Part shown: in pieces, positions 20,829 through 31,999 of the stretch
How positions within the stretch are numbered: position 1 is the first letter of the stretch
Layout of the letters: every line of letters starts with the position of its first letter
DNA from: Botryococcus braunii
Taxonomy: Eukaryota; Chlorophyta; Trebouxiophyceae
Length of the DNA stretch: 64,000 nt
Direction of reading: 5' to 3'
Assembly: GCA_002005505.1 (NCBI GenBank)
Contig: KV908501.1
Coordinates: 45,857 to 109,856, forward strand
Position numbers and translations under genes: made by a program
The notes under the pieces: generated by a model
What the model saw: the letters and a program-made list of their open reading frames with translations, nothing else
The model's database searches: none
Told to the model about the DNA's origin: nothing

Positions 20829-21353
20829 TCAGTCTTCGTCGCGTTCTGAAAGTTTCGAGTCTCCGTCCTCGTCCTGGCTGTCTGTTTCGGTGCACCACTC
20901 CTCTGGACTGTATCCCTTTACGCTCCCCAATAAAGAAAGAAGAAACTCCTCGTCGAACGAGGCAAGAGCAGTCTCCACAGCTGTGTACGCTGCCTTTTCT
21001 GCCCAGAACTCTTCCTGGTCCGGACCTCCAACCTGACGCAGGTGTCGTTCAAATAGTGCTCGGGTTACAAATCCTGGGTCGCCGTTGATGAAAGAACACT
21101 CCCAGACTGTGACTTTGTAGGCAGGGTAAACTGGAAATCTCAGTTTAAACCACTGTGGAGGGTCGAGTCTCCCCTGTCCGTAGGCTCGGCTGACGAAGTC
21201 CTTGACGATGAAAGCTCGTTCCTCAGGTGTTCGTGGTCCAGTCTCTCCACCAGCTCTTCTCAAACTGTCATACGTCGGTGGTTGAGGTGGAGGAGGTCTC
21301 ACAGGTCTTGACGAGCCCGTGCCCATTCTCCCGCTCTGTCTCGTTCGTCCCAT
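20829..21353 (-). CDS. A-1 ORF0, 174-codon protein upstream of gag
   Basis: Start chosen at MGRTRQSGRMGTG (21353), the ATG shared by the other A copies; the frame is also open upstream through the primer site. A proline-rich N end is followed by a conserved body (ERAFIVKDFVSRAYG, PPQWF, YPAYKVTVWECSFINGDPGFVTRALFERHL, EKAAYTAVETAL) and an acidic C end rich in D, E and S. Length equals that of A-3 ORF0. No known domain recognised. Its stop lies 16 nt before gag, a spacing kept in all three measurable A copies, which suggests coupled reinitiation. Confidence 0.8.
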   Translation of the reverse strand: MGRTRQSGRMGTGSSRPVRPPPPQPPTYDSLRRAGGETGPRTPEERAFIVKDFVSRAYGQGRLDPPQWFKLRFPVYPAYKVTVWECSFINGDPGFVTRALFERHLRQVGGPDQEEFWAEKAAYTAVETALASFDEEFLLSLLGSVKGYSPEEWCTETDSQDEDGDSKLSERDED

Positions 21354-21405
21354 CGCAGATCCTTTCTTTCGGGTCACACATCTCAAGTGCTCAGAGTATG
21401 AGTTT

Positions 21406-21419
21406 GTGGGCCCATAACC
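21406..21419 (-). other. A-1 primer-binding site
   Basis: Minus strand ggttatgggcccac directly after the 5' LTR, complementary to the anticodon arm of initiator tRNA-Met. Confidence 0.85.
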
Positions 21420-22148
21420 TGTACAATTCTGAGCGTGGCGTTTCCTGTATGACCCGGCACGAGGGTGTTTAGCCCGGCGACACTCTTGTTGTGTGTCGAG
21501 TAACAAGCAGTGTCGACTGTGTATGAGGTGACTTGACTGGCAACAGTAAAGTAGCAAACACCCGAAGTGCTTTTGATGTCCCAATCAAGTGTTACAATGC
21601 TTATTGCTTTCTCTCATTACTCAGCAATTCAAACTACTCTATCGACAAAGTTACTGATAGTCTGCATTACCAATGTCCGATGAGCTAAGCAGTAGCACCT
21701 TTCTATTATACATTATCTAGACCCTTTCCTAATCCATTGTTAATGTTCATGTGATGTCCTGACAGCAGTTTACCTGTATGACCCGGCACGAGGGTGTTTA
21801 GCCCGGCGACACTCTTGTTGTGTGTCGAGTAACAAGCAGTGTCGACTGTGTATGAGGTGACTTGACTGGCAACAGTAAAGTAGCAAACACCCGAAGTGCT
21901 TTTGATGTCCCAATCAAGTGCCTCAATCCTTCGAGCCAGGAGCATATAGCCTTTCGAGCAAACCGTGTCCGATTATCTCATCCTCCCTTATTAAGGTGCA
22001 ATTGGTCTAGATTGGTTCTTTCAGAACTCCTAGGTTCTGCCACCTATTACTCATTCTAATAAATGTTCTCCCGGGTAATTGAAGCTGATCCGGCCACTAT
22101 TACTCTTTTGAGGGAAAGGCACCAAAATGTTCTGTCACTATTATAACA
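21420..22148 (-). repeat. A-1 5' LTR
   Basis: 729 bp. Read on the minus strand: U3; a TATA-like ctatatgc about 30 nt before X; X 21919-21774 (146 bp) followed by donor gtaaac; an intron-like stretch ending tgtaac; X' 21590-21445 (146 bp); and Y to 21420. X here differs from the A-2 X at many positions, yet X and X' within this LTR match each other. Five bases ctgcc follow at 22149-22153, the expected target duplication; its partner is outside the window. Confidence 0.92.
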
Positions 22149-23046
22149 CTGCCCCATGTGACAAACCATCTGAGGACTCGGGTCTGCTGCTAGCCACGAA
22201 GTCCTTGGACATGGGGGTATCAACCACACGCCCATCATCATCAACACCAAACTTTTCCACAAGAGCATCAATCTTGGGAGTGCAACTCATGGAAATAGTG
22301 CCCTGAACTCTATTGCGTAGGACCTGACACCCCAGGAAATCATTCACCTCTCCCAAATCATGGATGGTGAAGTCCTTCTTCAACAACTCTTTCCCCCACT
22401 CAATCTCTGCAACCAATCTGGCAACTATGAGAAGATCATCAACATAAACAAGAATAAAGGACAGGTTGCCATCAAGGGCCCTCCTGATGTATACACCCGC
22501 ATCACTCTTGCACACACTATACCCCATCACGCTCAACTTGTCGGTCAAGGTCTTGTGCCAAGCCCGTGGGGCTTGTTTTAGACCGTATGGTGCCTTCCTG
22601 AGCTTGCACACAACCCTCGTGTTGCCATTCTCAAATCCTGGTGGTTGGGTCACATGGACCTCTTCCTCCAACTCTCCATTGAGAAAAGCCGTCTTGATAT
22701 CCACTTGGTGGATCTCAAGATTCTGTGTGGCAGCCACTGCCAGCACAGCCCTCCTTGCCCCATAGCTGCTGGTGGGTGCAAATACCTCCCCAACATCTAT
22801 CCCAGGGATCTGTCTACACCCTTGGGCAACTAACCTCGCTTTAAAGCGAGTAACATTCCCATGTGCATCAATTTTAGTGGAGAATATCCAATGGACATGA
22901 ATAACTTTTTGTCCATGTGGTCTGTCCACATACTCTAGAACCTCATGGGTATTTGGGAATCCATCTCTTCCCTCATTGCTTGTTGCCAAAAATCCCACTG
23001 AGGGGAGCATTGGGCTTCCCTCAGGTTAGATGGCACGTGAACCTTT
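22149..23046 (-). pseudogene. C/E reverse transcriptase fragment
   Basis: Copia RT: VHWIFSTKIDAHGN, RFKARLVAQGCRQIPGID, KTAFLNGELEEEVHV, YGLKQAPRAWH and YVDDLLIV are all present. Near 22960 the frame breaks (GRDGFPNTHEVLEY where the upstream frame would read EEMDS). It ends abruptly at 23046-23056, where sequence switches to gypsy G1, and at 22148, where A-1 is inserted before RNase H. A fragment only. Confidence 0.88.
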
Positions 23047-23056
23047 CAGAAGCAGA

Positions 23057-25877
23057 GAAACAGAAGGAGGTTCATGCAAAGCTTTCAATATGTCCTGCCG
23101 CAGATTCCTAGCAACTGGACATTCCTTATCCCGGAGTTCATAAAATGCAGGCACATATTTTCTTCCCTCCCTTCCAAATTCCCAAACCCCGTCCGTAAAG
23201 TGAACTTTTCTCCTATTTGCCCTTGTTCCCAACCACGAATCATGTGCGTAAGCACCCTTCAACAATTCCAAGAAGGTGTTACACCCGTCAGACCCGAGGG
23301 TGATGGAGCCCGAGCGGGCCCTCCCGTCCCCATCCATCGAGGTTGCATTGATCCCCTTCCCGGGGTTGGGCTCCGTGGAGACGTTGCGCTGCTGTTGTCC
23401 CTGGAGCTGTCCTTGGAGGACTGGGTTCCTGGACAACGCATCCGCAACGTTAGTCTTTCCGGGCTCCCAAACCCAAAGAATGTTGAACTCCTGCAACTTC
23501 TCAGCCCACCGTCCCTCCGAGGGCTTAAACCAACATGTTGCTGAAGAAAAGAGTTACACTTATGATCTGTGGTGACAGTGACTTGTTTCCCTAGGACATA
23601 ACATCTCCATTCAGTCAAGGCATACACTACAGCAAGTAACTCCCTCTCAGTTGCAGAATAGTTCCTTTCTGCACTGTTGAGCTTCTTACTGTAATAAGCA
23701 ATGACTCGACCTTCCTGCAATAGTACAGCGCCAACCCCAAAATCACTGGCATCACAAATTACCTGGAAGGGCTTACGAAGGTCTGGCAGTGACAGTATGG
23801 GTGCCTGTATTAATGCATCCTTGAGAACCGCAAGGGCCTCATCTTGCTCCTTTCCCCAAGTCCAAGAACTTTTGCTACTGGACAGTTTAGTCAAAGGTGC
23901 AGCAAGTGAGCTGAACCCCTGAATAAATTTTCGAAAATAATTTGCAAGCCCCAAAAATCTACGCACGTCGGTGACGTTTTGGGGTGTGGGCCAATCCTTG
24001 ACTACCTCCACCTTTTGGGGGTCCACTTTCAGTCCATCCTTGCCAATGATATGCCCGAGGTATTTGAGTTCTGAGCATAAGAATTCACATTTGGCAAGTT
24101 TTGCAAACAATTCCTTTTCCCGAAGGCGTTGGAACACCTTCCGAAGATGAGCATAATGCTCCTCTTCATCCCGACTGAAAATTAGAACATCGTCAAGGTA
24201 CACTACCACAAACCCTTCCCTTATGAAATCATGAAAGATTTCATTCATTAGGCGTTGAAAGGTAGCGGGGGCGTTGGTGAGTCCAAAAGGAAGCACTAAG
24301 AACTCATACAGCCCAAAGGGTGTACGAAACGCTGTTTTAGGAATGTCTTCCTCCTTTAGCCTTACTTGATGATAACCACTGAGGAGGTCCAAACTTGAGA
24401 AAATCTTAGCACCTTTAAGTTTATCAAGCAAGTCGTCTATGCGAGGGAGAGGGTACCTATCATGAATGGTGATTTTATTTAATGCCCTGTAGTCTATAAC
24501 CATTCGGTATGTGCCCTCCTTCTTCCTCACAAACAAGACCGGTGAAGCATATGGTGAACATGAGGGGCGTATGTGTCCCTTAGAAAGTAGTTCATCCACA
24601 GTTCGCTCACATTCCTCAGTTTCTTCCACGGACAAGCGGTAAGCAGGACGGTTCGGAGGAGTCACTCCTTCCTGCACATTAATAGTGTAATAGACTTGTC
24701 GGTGTGGGGGTAGTCCTGGTAGGTCATTTGGAAAAATGTCCTTGTACTCCCGGAGCAAGTGTGCTAGTCGCTCAGGCTTTTTAGCACAAATTTCCTCTAG
24801 AGGGTCCGAAGGCTTACCCGTGGTGACCTCGGATTCTCCCTCTTCCTCTTCCTTTTCCTCTTCCCTTTCCTCTTCCTCTTCCACTTCCTTCTCCACTTCC
24901 ATGCAACTCTCCATATCCGGGGCCGCGCCCGAGGTATCCCCCGGCGCAGAGTTGTGTGAGGAAGTCCCGGATGACTCCGTCGAGGGGTCGTCCATGTCCA
25001 CCAAAGGTGGCATCTCTTCCTGTTCATCCCAACCAACATGTTCATCCTTGGCCATGACATTGAACAAGCAGGTTTTCCAATGATCCCGTTTCCCTTTCAT
25101 GGTATTTCCTAATTTGATTCCCCATCCCAACTTCTTTCCCAAGCCTTTTCCATGTTTGTTTAACAAGACCCATTTGTTATTGTGTCTAATATGAGCCTTG
25201 CCAGCTCTCACATTAACATTAGCATGTCGTGGTACTAGCCAATCCTGTCCCAAAATAATGTCAATTCCTTCCATTATTGAGTCACACACAAGAAAGGAGT
25301 GTCTCGTAATGATAGCTGGAGCAAACCGGACACTCAAATCCACTTTCCCATTTGTGTGTGTTACTGTCCCATCAGCAAGTGTGACTGGTGAAGTCCTCTT
25401 GTTATACCTCAAACCTTGCAAAACTTTTTCCCGGACAAAAGAGTGTGTGGCTCCGGTGTCCATTCAAGCTTTACATTGTTGTCCCCTTGCCATGACAGGA
25501 AATGTGAGGTTAAGAGGTGCAGCACTTGACGTTGAACCCAACTGACAAGATGCTTTGGGTGCTGCATAAGCCAAAACAAAGGAAAAAGGAAATGTACATT
25601 GGTGCCCTTGAAAAGAAAAGCATTCCCCTTTTGAGCCCCTAGCAAGAATTTTCAGGTTTGCGGGAGAGCGTAACCGCAAAAAGAAACTCCTACTTTTCCA
25701 CACCTTCTGGCCTATCACAAAGCATGCACTGACTTGTGAATTTTCTTTTCGTTGAGCAAGAAAAGATTCAATACAAGTCTCAGCTTTGTGTTTGCCAGGA
25801 ACAATCAGAGGTGTATTCCAACTTCCCAAGGACTTCTGAACAAGAAAAGTTAAATATGAAAAACAAATTTCATTCAT
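23057..25877 (-). pseudogene. G1 pol: protease, RT, RNase H (broken)
   Basis: Starts 2 nt after the gag stop at MNEICFSYL (25877). An in-frame TGA at about 25464-25466 replaces the TTA of G2 immediately before the protease active site MDTGATHSF. Downstream come the gypsy RT blocks (FVRKKEGTYRMVIDYRALN, FRTPFGLYEFLVLPFGLTNAPATF, YLDDVLIFS), the LGLANYFRKFIQGF linker and RNase H (VICDASDFGVGAVLLQ, TERELLAVVYAL). A frameshift near 23540 in the RNase H end shifts the frame; the original frame recurs at 23026-23496. A dead copy. Confidence 0.9.
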
Positions 25878-25879
25878 GA

Positions 25880-27121
25880 TTAATCTTGTTTAGGGCCCTT
25901 GCCCTTCCCTTTCCCTTTCCAATGTTTTCCCTTGTTAAATCCCTTAGGCCCAATGTGTGAGGGAGGTGAAACACCTTGCAGTGGTGCTGCCACTGGTAGA
26001 TTATTTCCTTGCCTCGGATAGAATCCAGGCTGAAAATTGGATGGGGTGTGCCCACTAGCTTGAGCTTTGGCAGCTAGATATTGCTTTTTAGCAACACACT
26101 GCCATGACTCGTGGCCTAGTTTATGACAAAAATAGCATTCCCTATCCTTTGGAATAGAGGTTCTGGAATCAATTTTTCTCCCGGACCCAAAAGGGGGTGC
26201 TCCCACCAAACCCAAGGAAGGTGGTGCAGGGGGCTGTTGAAGTTCCACCACTCCTGCTGCCACTTGAGGTGTCTGGGTGTAGACCCTCTTCCTCTTGGGT
26301 CCCTGTGCATCCACATATGTGCTTTTGAGACTTACCTCATATTTAACAACATAAGTGCAAATGTCTTCCAGATCAGTGAAAGGACTGCCTGTTGCAGGGT
26401 TCACAGTGCATGCAGTTTTGAGAGGAGTATTAAGACCCTTGGTAAAAAGATGTAACTGGTCTTGCATGGCTATTTGATAGTCAACCTCTACATCTGCTAG
26501 GAGAGACATAAATCTTTCAATATATCTCTCGACAGTCTCATTTCCTTGAAAGACTTTGTCTAATTTTGCCCTGGCAATGGCCACTGTGTGTGTGGAATCA
26601 TATCTTTTTGACATAAAAGTTTTAAAATCCTTCCATTCCAATGTATGCTCATGTATCCCTTCATTTTCTAGTTTCCTTACATATGTGTCCCAAACTTTTG
26701 TGGGTCTTTCTTCCATCAATTGCACTCCCAAGGCCACCCACTTTCCGGTAGGCACATTGGTTAGTTTTGCATAGCCTTCCAACTTCCTTGCAAGATAGCA
26801 AAAAGATCCCCTCTTTCCCGAGAACAAGGAAGGAGGAGTTGCTCTTACTTGTCCACTAGGGCGAGGAGTCTCCTCCACCCCATCCCCTCCACCTTGCCTT
26901 TCGGCAAGGAGCTGTTCCTTAAATTCCTGAAACAATTGCTCCTTTATTTCCTTGGTCAACTTGACCTTCTGTTTCTTTGGTGTGGGCGGAGCGGGCGACG
27001 GATCGCGAGATGCCCCCTCCATCAAGTCCTCGACCAGCTCCCCTGAGCTTTCCAACGCTTCCAAAAAATCTCTTTCTTCCGAAGAAAGGTTTTTAAACTT
27101 CCCAGTAGAGGGCGGTGACAT
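25880..27121 (-). CDS. G1 gag
   Basis: 413-codon Ty3/gypsy gag, open throughout. The N end is acidic and Ser-rich with a coiled, Lys/Glu-rich stretch. A retrotransposon gag capsid region follows (WVALGVQLMEERPTKVWDTYV, RYDSTHTVAIARAKLDKVFQGNETVERYIERFMSL), then a CCHC knuckle CYFCHKLGHESWQC and a basic Gly/Lys tail. Its stop is 2 nt before the pol ATG, consistent with stop-restart translation. Very similar to G2 gag at 55243-56481. Confidence 0.92.
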   Translation of the reverse strand: MSPPSTGKFKNLSSEERDFLEALESSGELVEDLMEGASRDPSPAPPTPKKQKVKLTKEIKEQLFQEFKEQLLAERQGGGDGVEETPRPSGQVRATPPSLFSGKRGSFCYLARKLEGYAKLTNVPTGKWVALGVQLMEERPTKVWDTYVRKLENEGIHEHTLEWKDFKTFMSKRYDSTHTVAIARAKLDKVFQGNETVERYIERFMSLLADVEVDYQIAMQDQLHLFTKGLNTPLKTACTVNPATGSPFTDLEDICTYVVKYEVSLKSTYVDAQGPKRKRVYTQTPQVAAGVVELQQPPAPPSLGLVGAPPFGSGRKIDSRTSIPKDRECYFCHKLGHESWQCVAKKQYLAAKAQASGHTPSNFQPGFYPRQGNNLPVAAPLQGVSPPSHIGPKGFNKGKHWKGKGKGKGPKQD

Positions 27122-27224
27122 CTACGGCCCACATATGAGAGTTAGCACCTTCCATCAAACGATCTTCCTCCTACGACTTTCCTCCTTTCACCACGCGAAA
27201 GACTTGCAGAGAACAATTCGGCTC

Positions 27225-27238
27225 TCGCCGATACCAGA
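27225..27238 (-). other. G1 primer-binding site
   Basis: Minus strand tctggtatcggcgaga follows the LTR end. It shares tggtatcg with the sites of F, G2 and H. The first seven bases fit initiator tRNA-Met, but the following bases do not, so the primer tRNA is uncertain. Confidence 0.6.
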
Positions 27239-27873
<635 letters not shown>

Positions 27874-29372
27874 CTTCATTTCAGGACCCGGCAGCTTCCT
27901 GCCTGAAATCCTGGCATTGGACCTGGCAGCTTCCTGCCGTTACAACTTCCCCCTCCCCTACATGGGAGCGTCCTCGCTCACATCAGAGCAGTCATCACGA
28001 GCAAGACTCTGTAAGGTAAGAGTTCTTCAAGCAGTGTACATGCCGTCTACACTCAAGCAACAATATTGTTTTACACACATAGCTTTCGCGACAAGTTTGT
28101 TGAGCCTCCAATGGTGAGGTACGCCAGGGTACGTCAGTGAGCTTTGTTCATCATCATTCATTGCTTGAAATTGTCATGGCGGGCTTCAAAGTGGATCGAT
28201 GATCTACAATTAACATCATGCGCGCGCTATACAGCTCACCGTACTGAACTTCCCACTTGTATAACAACGGGGTGACACGCGGGGAGCAACTAAGCCCTTC
28301 TCCCTCCCCCCGGCGGGCAGCAATGCTGTACCCGCAACAAACAAGTGAAGGAAAAGATCGCCTCTCCGTGTCTAAGTCCGCCTCTTCTTAGGCGCAGTAT
28401 TCGTAGTTGCTGAGGCATGCGCATTACGTCGCTTCTTAGTACCGTTGCCTGCAGCCGCGACACCATTCGTGCGCTTCCTTGTTCCCACCTTCTCATTGAG
28501 AGCGCGACCAGCCCAGTACTCCTGGACAACCTCTTGGGCATGTTCTATTAATCCTGCTTCTGGTTCCCATGAGTTATGCTCAGGCCCGTACCCTTTCCAT
28601 TTTACCAAGTATTCTTTCTTCGGCGCATGGTGCGCAGCCTTCTTCTCTCGATGCATCAAAATACACTCCACCTCGTATTCCCAATCACCATCAATCCAAT
28701 CTGGCGGAGGTGAGGGAGCCACATTGACACCCTTATGATATGGCTTTAACAGCGACACATGAAACACATTGTGAATGGTGTACTCATCAGGCAACTCCAG
28801 CCTATATGCAACAGCGCCAATCCTAGCCAAAATCTTGAATGGCCCAATGAAACGAGGAAAAAACTTCTTGGTGCCAGGATGCTTCCAACGAATATTCTTA
28901 GTGGACAAGAGTACTTCTTTCCCAACTTCATGCTCAACATGTCTGCGCCCCTGGTTAGCATAAGTGCGCTGCCTATCTTGTGCCTCAATCAGGTTGCGCT
29001 TCGCTAACGCAAGATCATCTTGCAACTTTATAGCAAATCTTTTAGCCGACGGAAAGTGGTCCCAGAAATCACTGCAAACGGCTCAATAGGATCCTCCCCA
29101 TACACCAATCGGAAGGGAGTTGTGCGAACGGATTCTTGATAAGCATTGTTGTAAGCAACCGCCGATACCACCTTGTGGTGGCAAAGGAAGAGAGAGAGAG
29201 AGACGAGACACCAGTCAGGTTAGAGTATTCAGCGGAATCTGTTACAAGCCGGTCAGCACCGGGACTTCCTTCGACGCCAAGACGCGTGCCACTTTCCAGA
29301 GCCTTCATTTCAGGACCCGGCAGCTTCCTGCCTGAAATCCTGGCATTGGACCTGGCAGCTTCCTGCCGTTAC
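27874..29372 (-). mobile_element. Gypsy F, internally deleted, nested in C/E gag
   Basis: Two copies of a 66-70 bp LTR terminus (minus strand tgtaacggcagg...) mark its ends: 27874-27943, cut by G1, and 29307-29372, joined to the C/E gag. The left one is next to purine tract ggggagggggaag (minus strand), as a 3' LTR should be. On the right the LTR runs down to about 29172, followed by a primer-site-like tggtatcggcgg that passes directly into integrase codons. Gag, protease and RT are therefore deleted. 27944-28371 is 3' untranslated sequence without a recognisable gene. Confidence 0.75.
28372..29160 (-). pseudogene. F integrase C end with chromodomain
   Basis: Ty3/gypsy integrase tail. The upstream part (AYQESVRTTPFRLVYGEDP) is in a different frame from the main 217-codon frame starting at 29025, so there is a break near 29030-29040. 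The main frame has the QDRQRTYANQGRR and FFPRFIGPFKILARIGAVAYRL blocks, the HNVFHVSLLKPY motif, then a chromodomain (EYLVKWKGYGPEHNSWEPEAGL) and a basic tail that looks like a nuclear localisation signal. Chromodomains in chromoviruses guide insertion to marked chromatin; here only a relic remains. Confidence 0.88.
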
Positions 29373-30607
29373 ACTGGAGGAGGTGGTGGGAGATGCCAGC
29401 CTGGGAAGAAGGGGAAGATAGTGGACACAGATCCAGGAGCATGTGAGGTTGACACGGGAGGGCCTCCTCTGGATTGGCTAGCATCCCACCAGCTGGCTTG
29501 TTGCTGAGGAGCTCCAGTGCCCCACCACGCAGCTGGGCCCGCACTTGCAGCTTGCATTGTGCCATGTAGAGCTTGCAGCCTCTTTAGATCCAGGCACTCC
29601 CTCCAGAAATGTCCCGTCCTATTGCAGAAGCGACACGCCAATTCCTCATTTGGCCTCCTGCCACGTCCAGACCCTCGCCCCCTGCCTCCAGCGTTGTGAG
29701 CAAAAGGGCCATAGGGGGCCTGACCATCAGCAGGTGCTCCAGCTCTCACTCCTGGTGCTGCTCCAGCGCCCGGTGCAGCTCCAGCGCCTTGGGGAGGCCC
29801 AGGGATTCCACCCTGAGCTGGCACGGCTGCTGCTACTGCTGCCATAACTGCTGCAGCTGATGCTGTGACTTGCACTGACTCTGCCAACTGGATATCCTGG
29901 TACTCCAAGTTCTCAATGGCAGTGAGGATCGTCTTTAGCATGTTGTAGGGGTCTGACTTGGCGGAGGTAATTGCCCAAGCGTCGTTTTGCAAGACTGCAG
30001 GTAGCCCCTTATACATATACCTGCAAATCTGGCGGTCGCCCAGCTGATGGTTATTGGCCTCCAGGGAGGCGGCAATACTGATGACTCGGTGGCACCATTC
30101 TTGCACTGTCTCTCCCTTCACCATGCCTTGTTTGAGCCCCTTGATCCACTTCTCGTTGATTTCCCTGTCCTTCCCTCCGGTGCAGCGGTCTGCCATCCAC
30201 TGAATGAAGTCAAAAGCGCTCCCCCGCTGTTTGACTTCGTCCTGCCACATGGACGGGACAGACTGCAAAATGAAATGTTTTACTGCTGCGTTCTCTACGG
30301 TCTTAGGCATGGCTGTCTCCAACGCTCCCATAGCTCCTTTTTGCATTGCGCAGGACTCCAGCTCTTCACGCCAGGCCCTGAAATTAGTGCGATCAGCCTT
30401 CAGCTGCGTAGACATCTTGGGATTGGACGAGTTCATCGTGTATGCATACGAGCTGGCTGCAGTGCCTCCAGTGGTCTGTCCTGATTGTCCAGCTCCTGAG
30501 GAGGCCGTGCTGCTTCCTGCTGGTGTTGCCATAGTCTCTGTACTGCTGGGATTACTTTCAGAAACCTTGCTTTGAGAACGAGTTTGAGGTCTGGTCATAC
30601 ACTTCAC
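29373..30607 (-). CDS. C/E gag (3' end cut by F)
   Basis: Copia gag of 412 codons, the last few supplied by the F LTR. Start MKCMTRPQTRSQSK (30607), or the internal MTRP. A Ser/Thr/Gly-rich N end is followed by a UBN2-like capsid region (TNFRAWREELESCAMQKGAMG, VPSMWQDEVKQRGSAFDFIQW), an Ala/Gly/Pro-rich linker, an RG-rich patch (GGRGRGSGRGRR) and a CCHC knuckle CRFCNRTGHFWREC. The protease that should follow is lost beyond F. No ORF0 is evident in the leader upstream. Confidence 0.88.
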
Positions 30608-30657
30608 TTCCTCTCACAGCGTTCAGCCTGACACAGCTGATTTAAGTATACCCTTCC

Positions 30658-30956
30658 TGTAGCGCTGGAAGCGCTAAGGAAAGGAAGAGGTAGGGAGACA
30701 TCGGAATAGGACTTAGGAATAAGGCCAGATGCCAGTTACATCAGTTGGCTATGCCAACGATAGATGATTGATATCCATCTGTATATGTATATCTATTCCC
30801 TCTCTAGCCTTGGCCCTGGTTCCCATGCCCTACATGGAGGTACAAGACCTCGGGGACTGTACGGTACGCCAGATGGGTAAGGTCCCGACATCACATGTGA
30901 CGGGGGACTGACTTAGGTAATGCTGGCTTAGTAGTACCTGGAAGGAGACCGTTACA
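30658..30956 (-). repeat. D 3' LTR
   Basis: 299 bp, TG...CA, nearly identical to 44015-44313. Unlike the copia LTRs it has no internal X/X' duplication. Confidence 0.9.
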
Positions 30957-30977
30957 TCTCCCCCCCCCCCCCTCTTA
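30957..30977 (-). other. D polypurine tract
   Basis: A C run framed by tct on the plus strand (G-rich on the minus strand) directly beside the 3' LTR, the expected priming site for plus-strand DNA synthesis. Confidence 0.75.
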
Positions 30978-31266
30978 AAACAAGCCCCCCTTTCTTTGAG
31001 TGTTGTATTAGGCAATTGGGAAACCAAGTAACCGGTAGGCTGAGAGTGTCATTATTTTGAGGTCTGCTGAGTGGTACGGGGTCCCAACCCGTAGATTTCC
31101 ACACCCTAAACGTCCAGCCACCAGACGCTGCCCCCAACTTGGTGCACAGTCACTCCCACATGTGGGTTGATGGTGGGGGAAATCTATGACATAAAGGGCA
31201 ACAGCAGGAAAAGCATGTCAACAGTTCGATCATATATGATAGATATCTTCTATCAGAAGCGAAAAC

Positions 31267-31999
31267 TGAAAACTTCTGAGCTTGGCGTTTCCTGTATGAC
31301 CCGGGCACGAAGGGTGATTAGCTCGTCGGCACTCTTGTTGTGTGTAGGAGAACAAGCAGTGACCGAATATGAATGAGGACTTGATAGGCAACAGTCAAGA
31401 GATAAGCACCCGAAGTGCCTTTAATGTCCCAATCAAGTCATTACAATGCTACTTGCTTTCTCTCATCACTCCATAATCCAAACTACTTAATCTACGCAAC
31501 TACCGATAGTCTGCATTACTAGTGTTCAATGAGCAAAAGCATTAGCACCAACTTAATAGCATTACCTAGACCTCTTCCTAACCAATTGTCAATGAGGCTT
31601 CTGTCACTCAACGTCAGATTACCTGTATGACCCGGGCACGAAGGGTGATTAGCTCGTCGGCACTCTTGTTGTATGTAGGAGAACAAGCAGTGACCGAATA
31701 TGAATGACGACTTGATAGGCAACAGTCAAGAGATAAGCACCCGAAGTGCCTTTAATGTCCCAATCAAGTGCCTCGCCCTTGCACGCCGGCGTCATAAATC
31801 CTTTCAAGCAAACCGTGTCCAATTACCTCATTCTCCCTAATCTATGCGAAATTGATCTAGATTGATTCTGGCAGAACTCCTAGGTTCTGCCACCTATTAC
31901 TCATTCTAATGACTGTTCCCGCTGGTTAATCCGATCTGATCTAACCACTATTACTCTTCTGAGGGAAAGGCACCAAAATGTTCTTTCACTATTATAACA
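31267..31999 (-). repeat. A-3 3' LTR
   Basis: 733 bp. On the minus strand X (31769-31623, 147 bp) is followed by gtaatc, then an intron-like stretch ending tgtaatg, X' (31438-31292, 147 bp) and Y. A TATA-like atttatg lies about 30 nt before X. Confidence 0.92.

Larger units (their letters stand above)
1..22148 (-). mobile_element. Ty1/copia element A-1, interrupted by A-2
   Basis: Minus-strand copia element. Its 5' LTR is at 21420-22148. Only the last 2 nt of its 3' LTR (positions 1-2) are in the window, preceded on the minus strand by a purine tract ending ggggaag. Order on the minus strand is LTR, primer site, ORF0, gag, protease, integrase, reverse transcriptase, RNase H. Element A-2 (4230-19790) is inserted between gag and protease with a gagga duplication; skipping it restores an open gag-pol frame. 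A-1 itself interrupts the copia C/E reverse transcriptase at 22149. Apart from one deleted base near 903 the coding region looks close to intact. Confidence 0.9.

Noticed and set aside
30608..30956. The left D LTR as the 5' LTR of the adjacent copia gag
   Set aside because: No primer site lies between them, the polypurine tract is on its other side, and cttcc duplications pair it with the LTR at 44015-44313.
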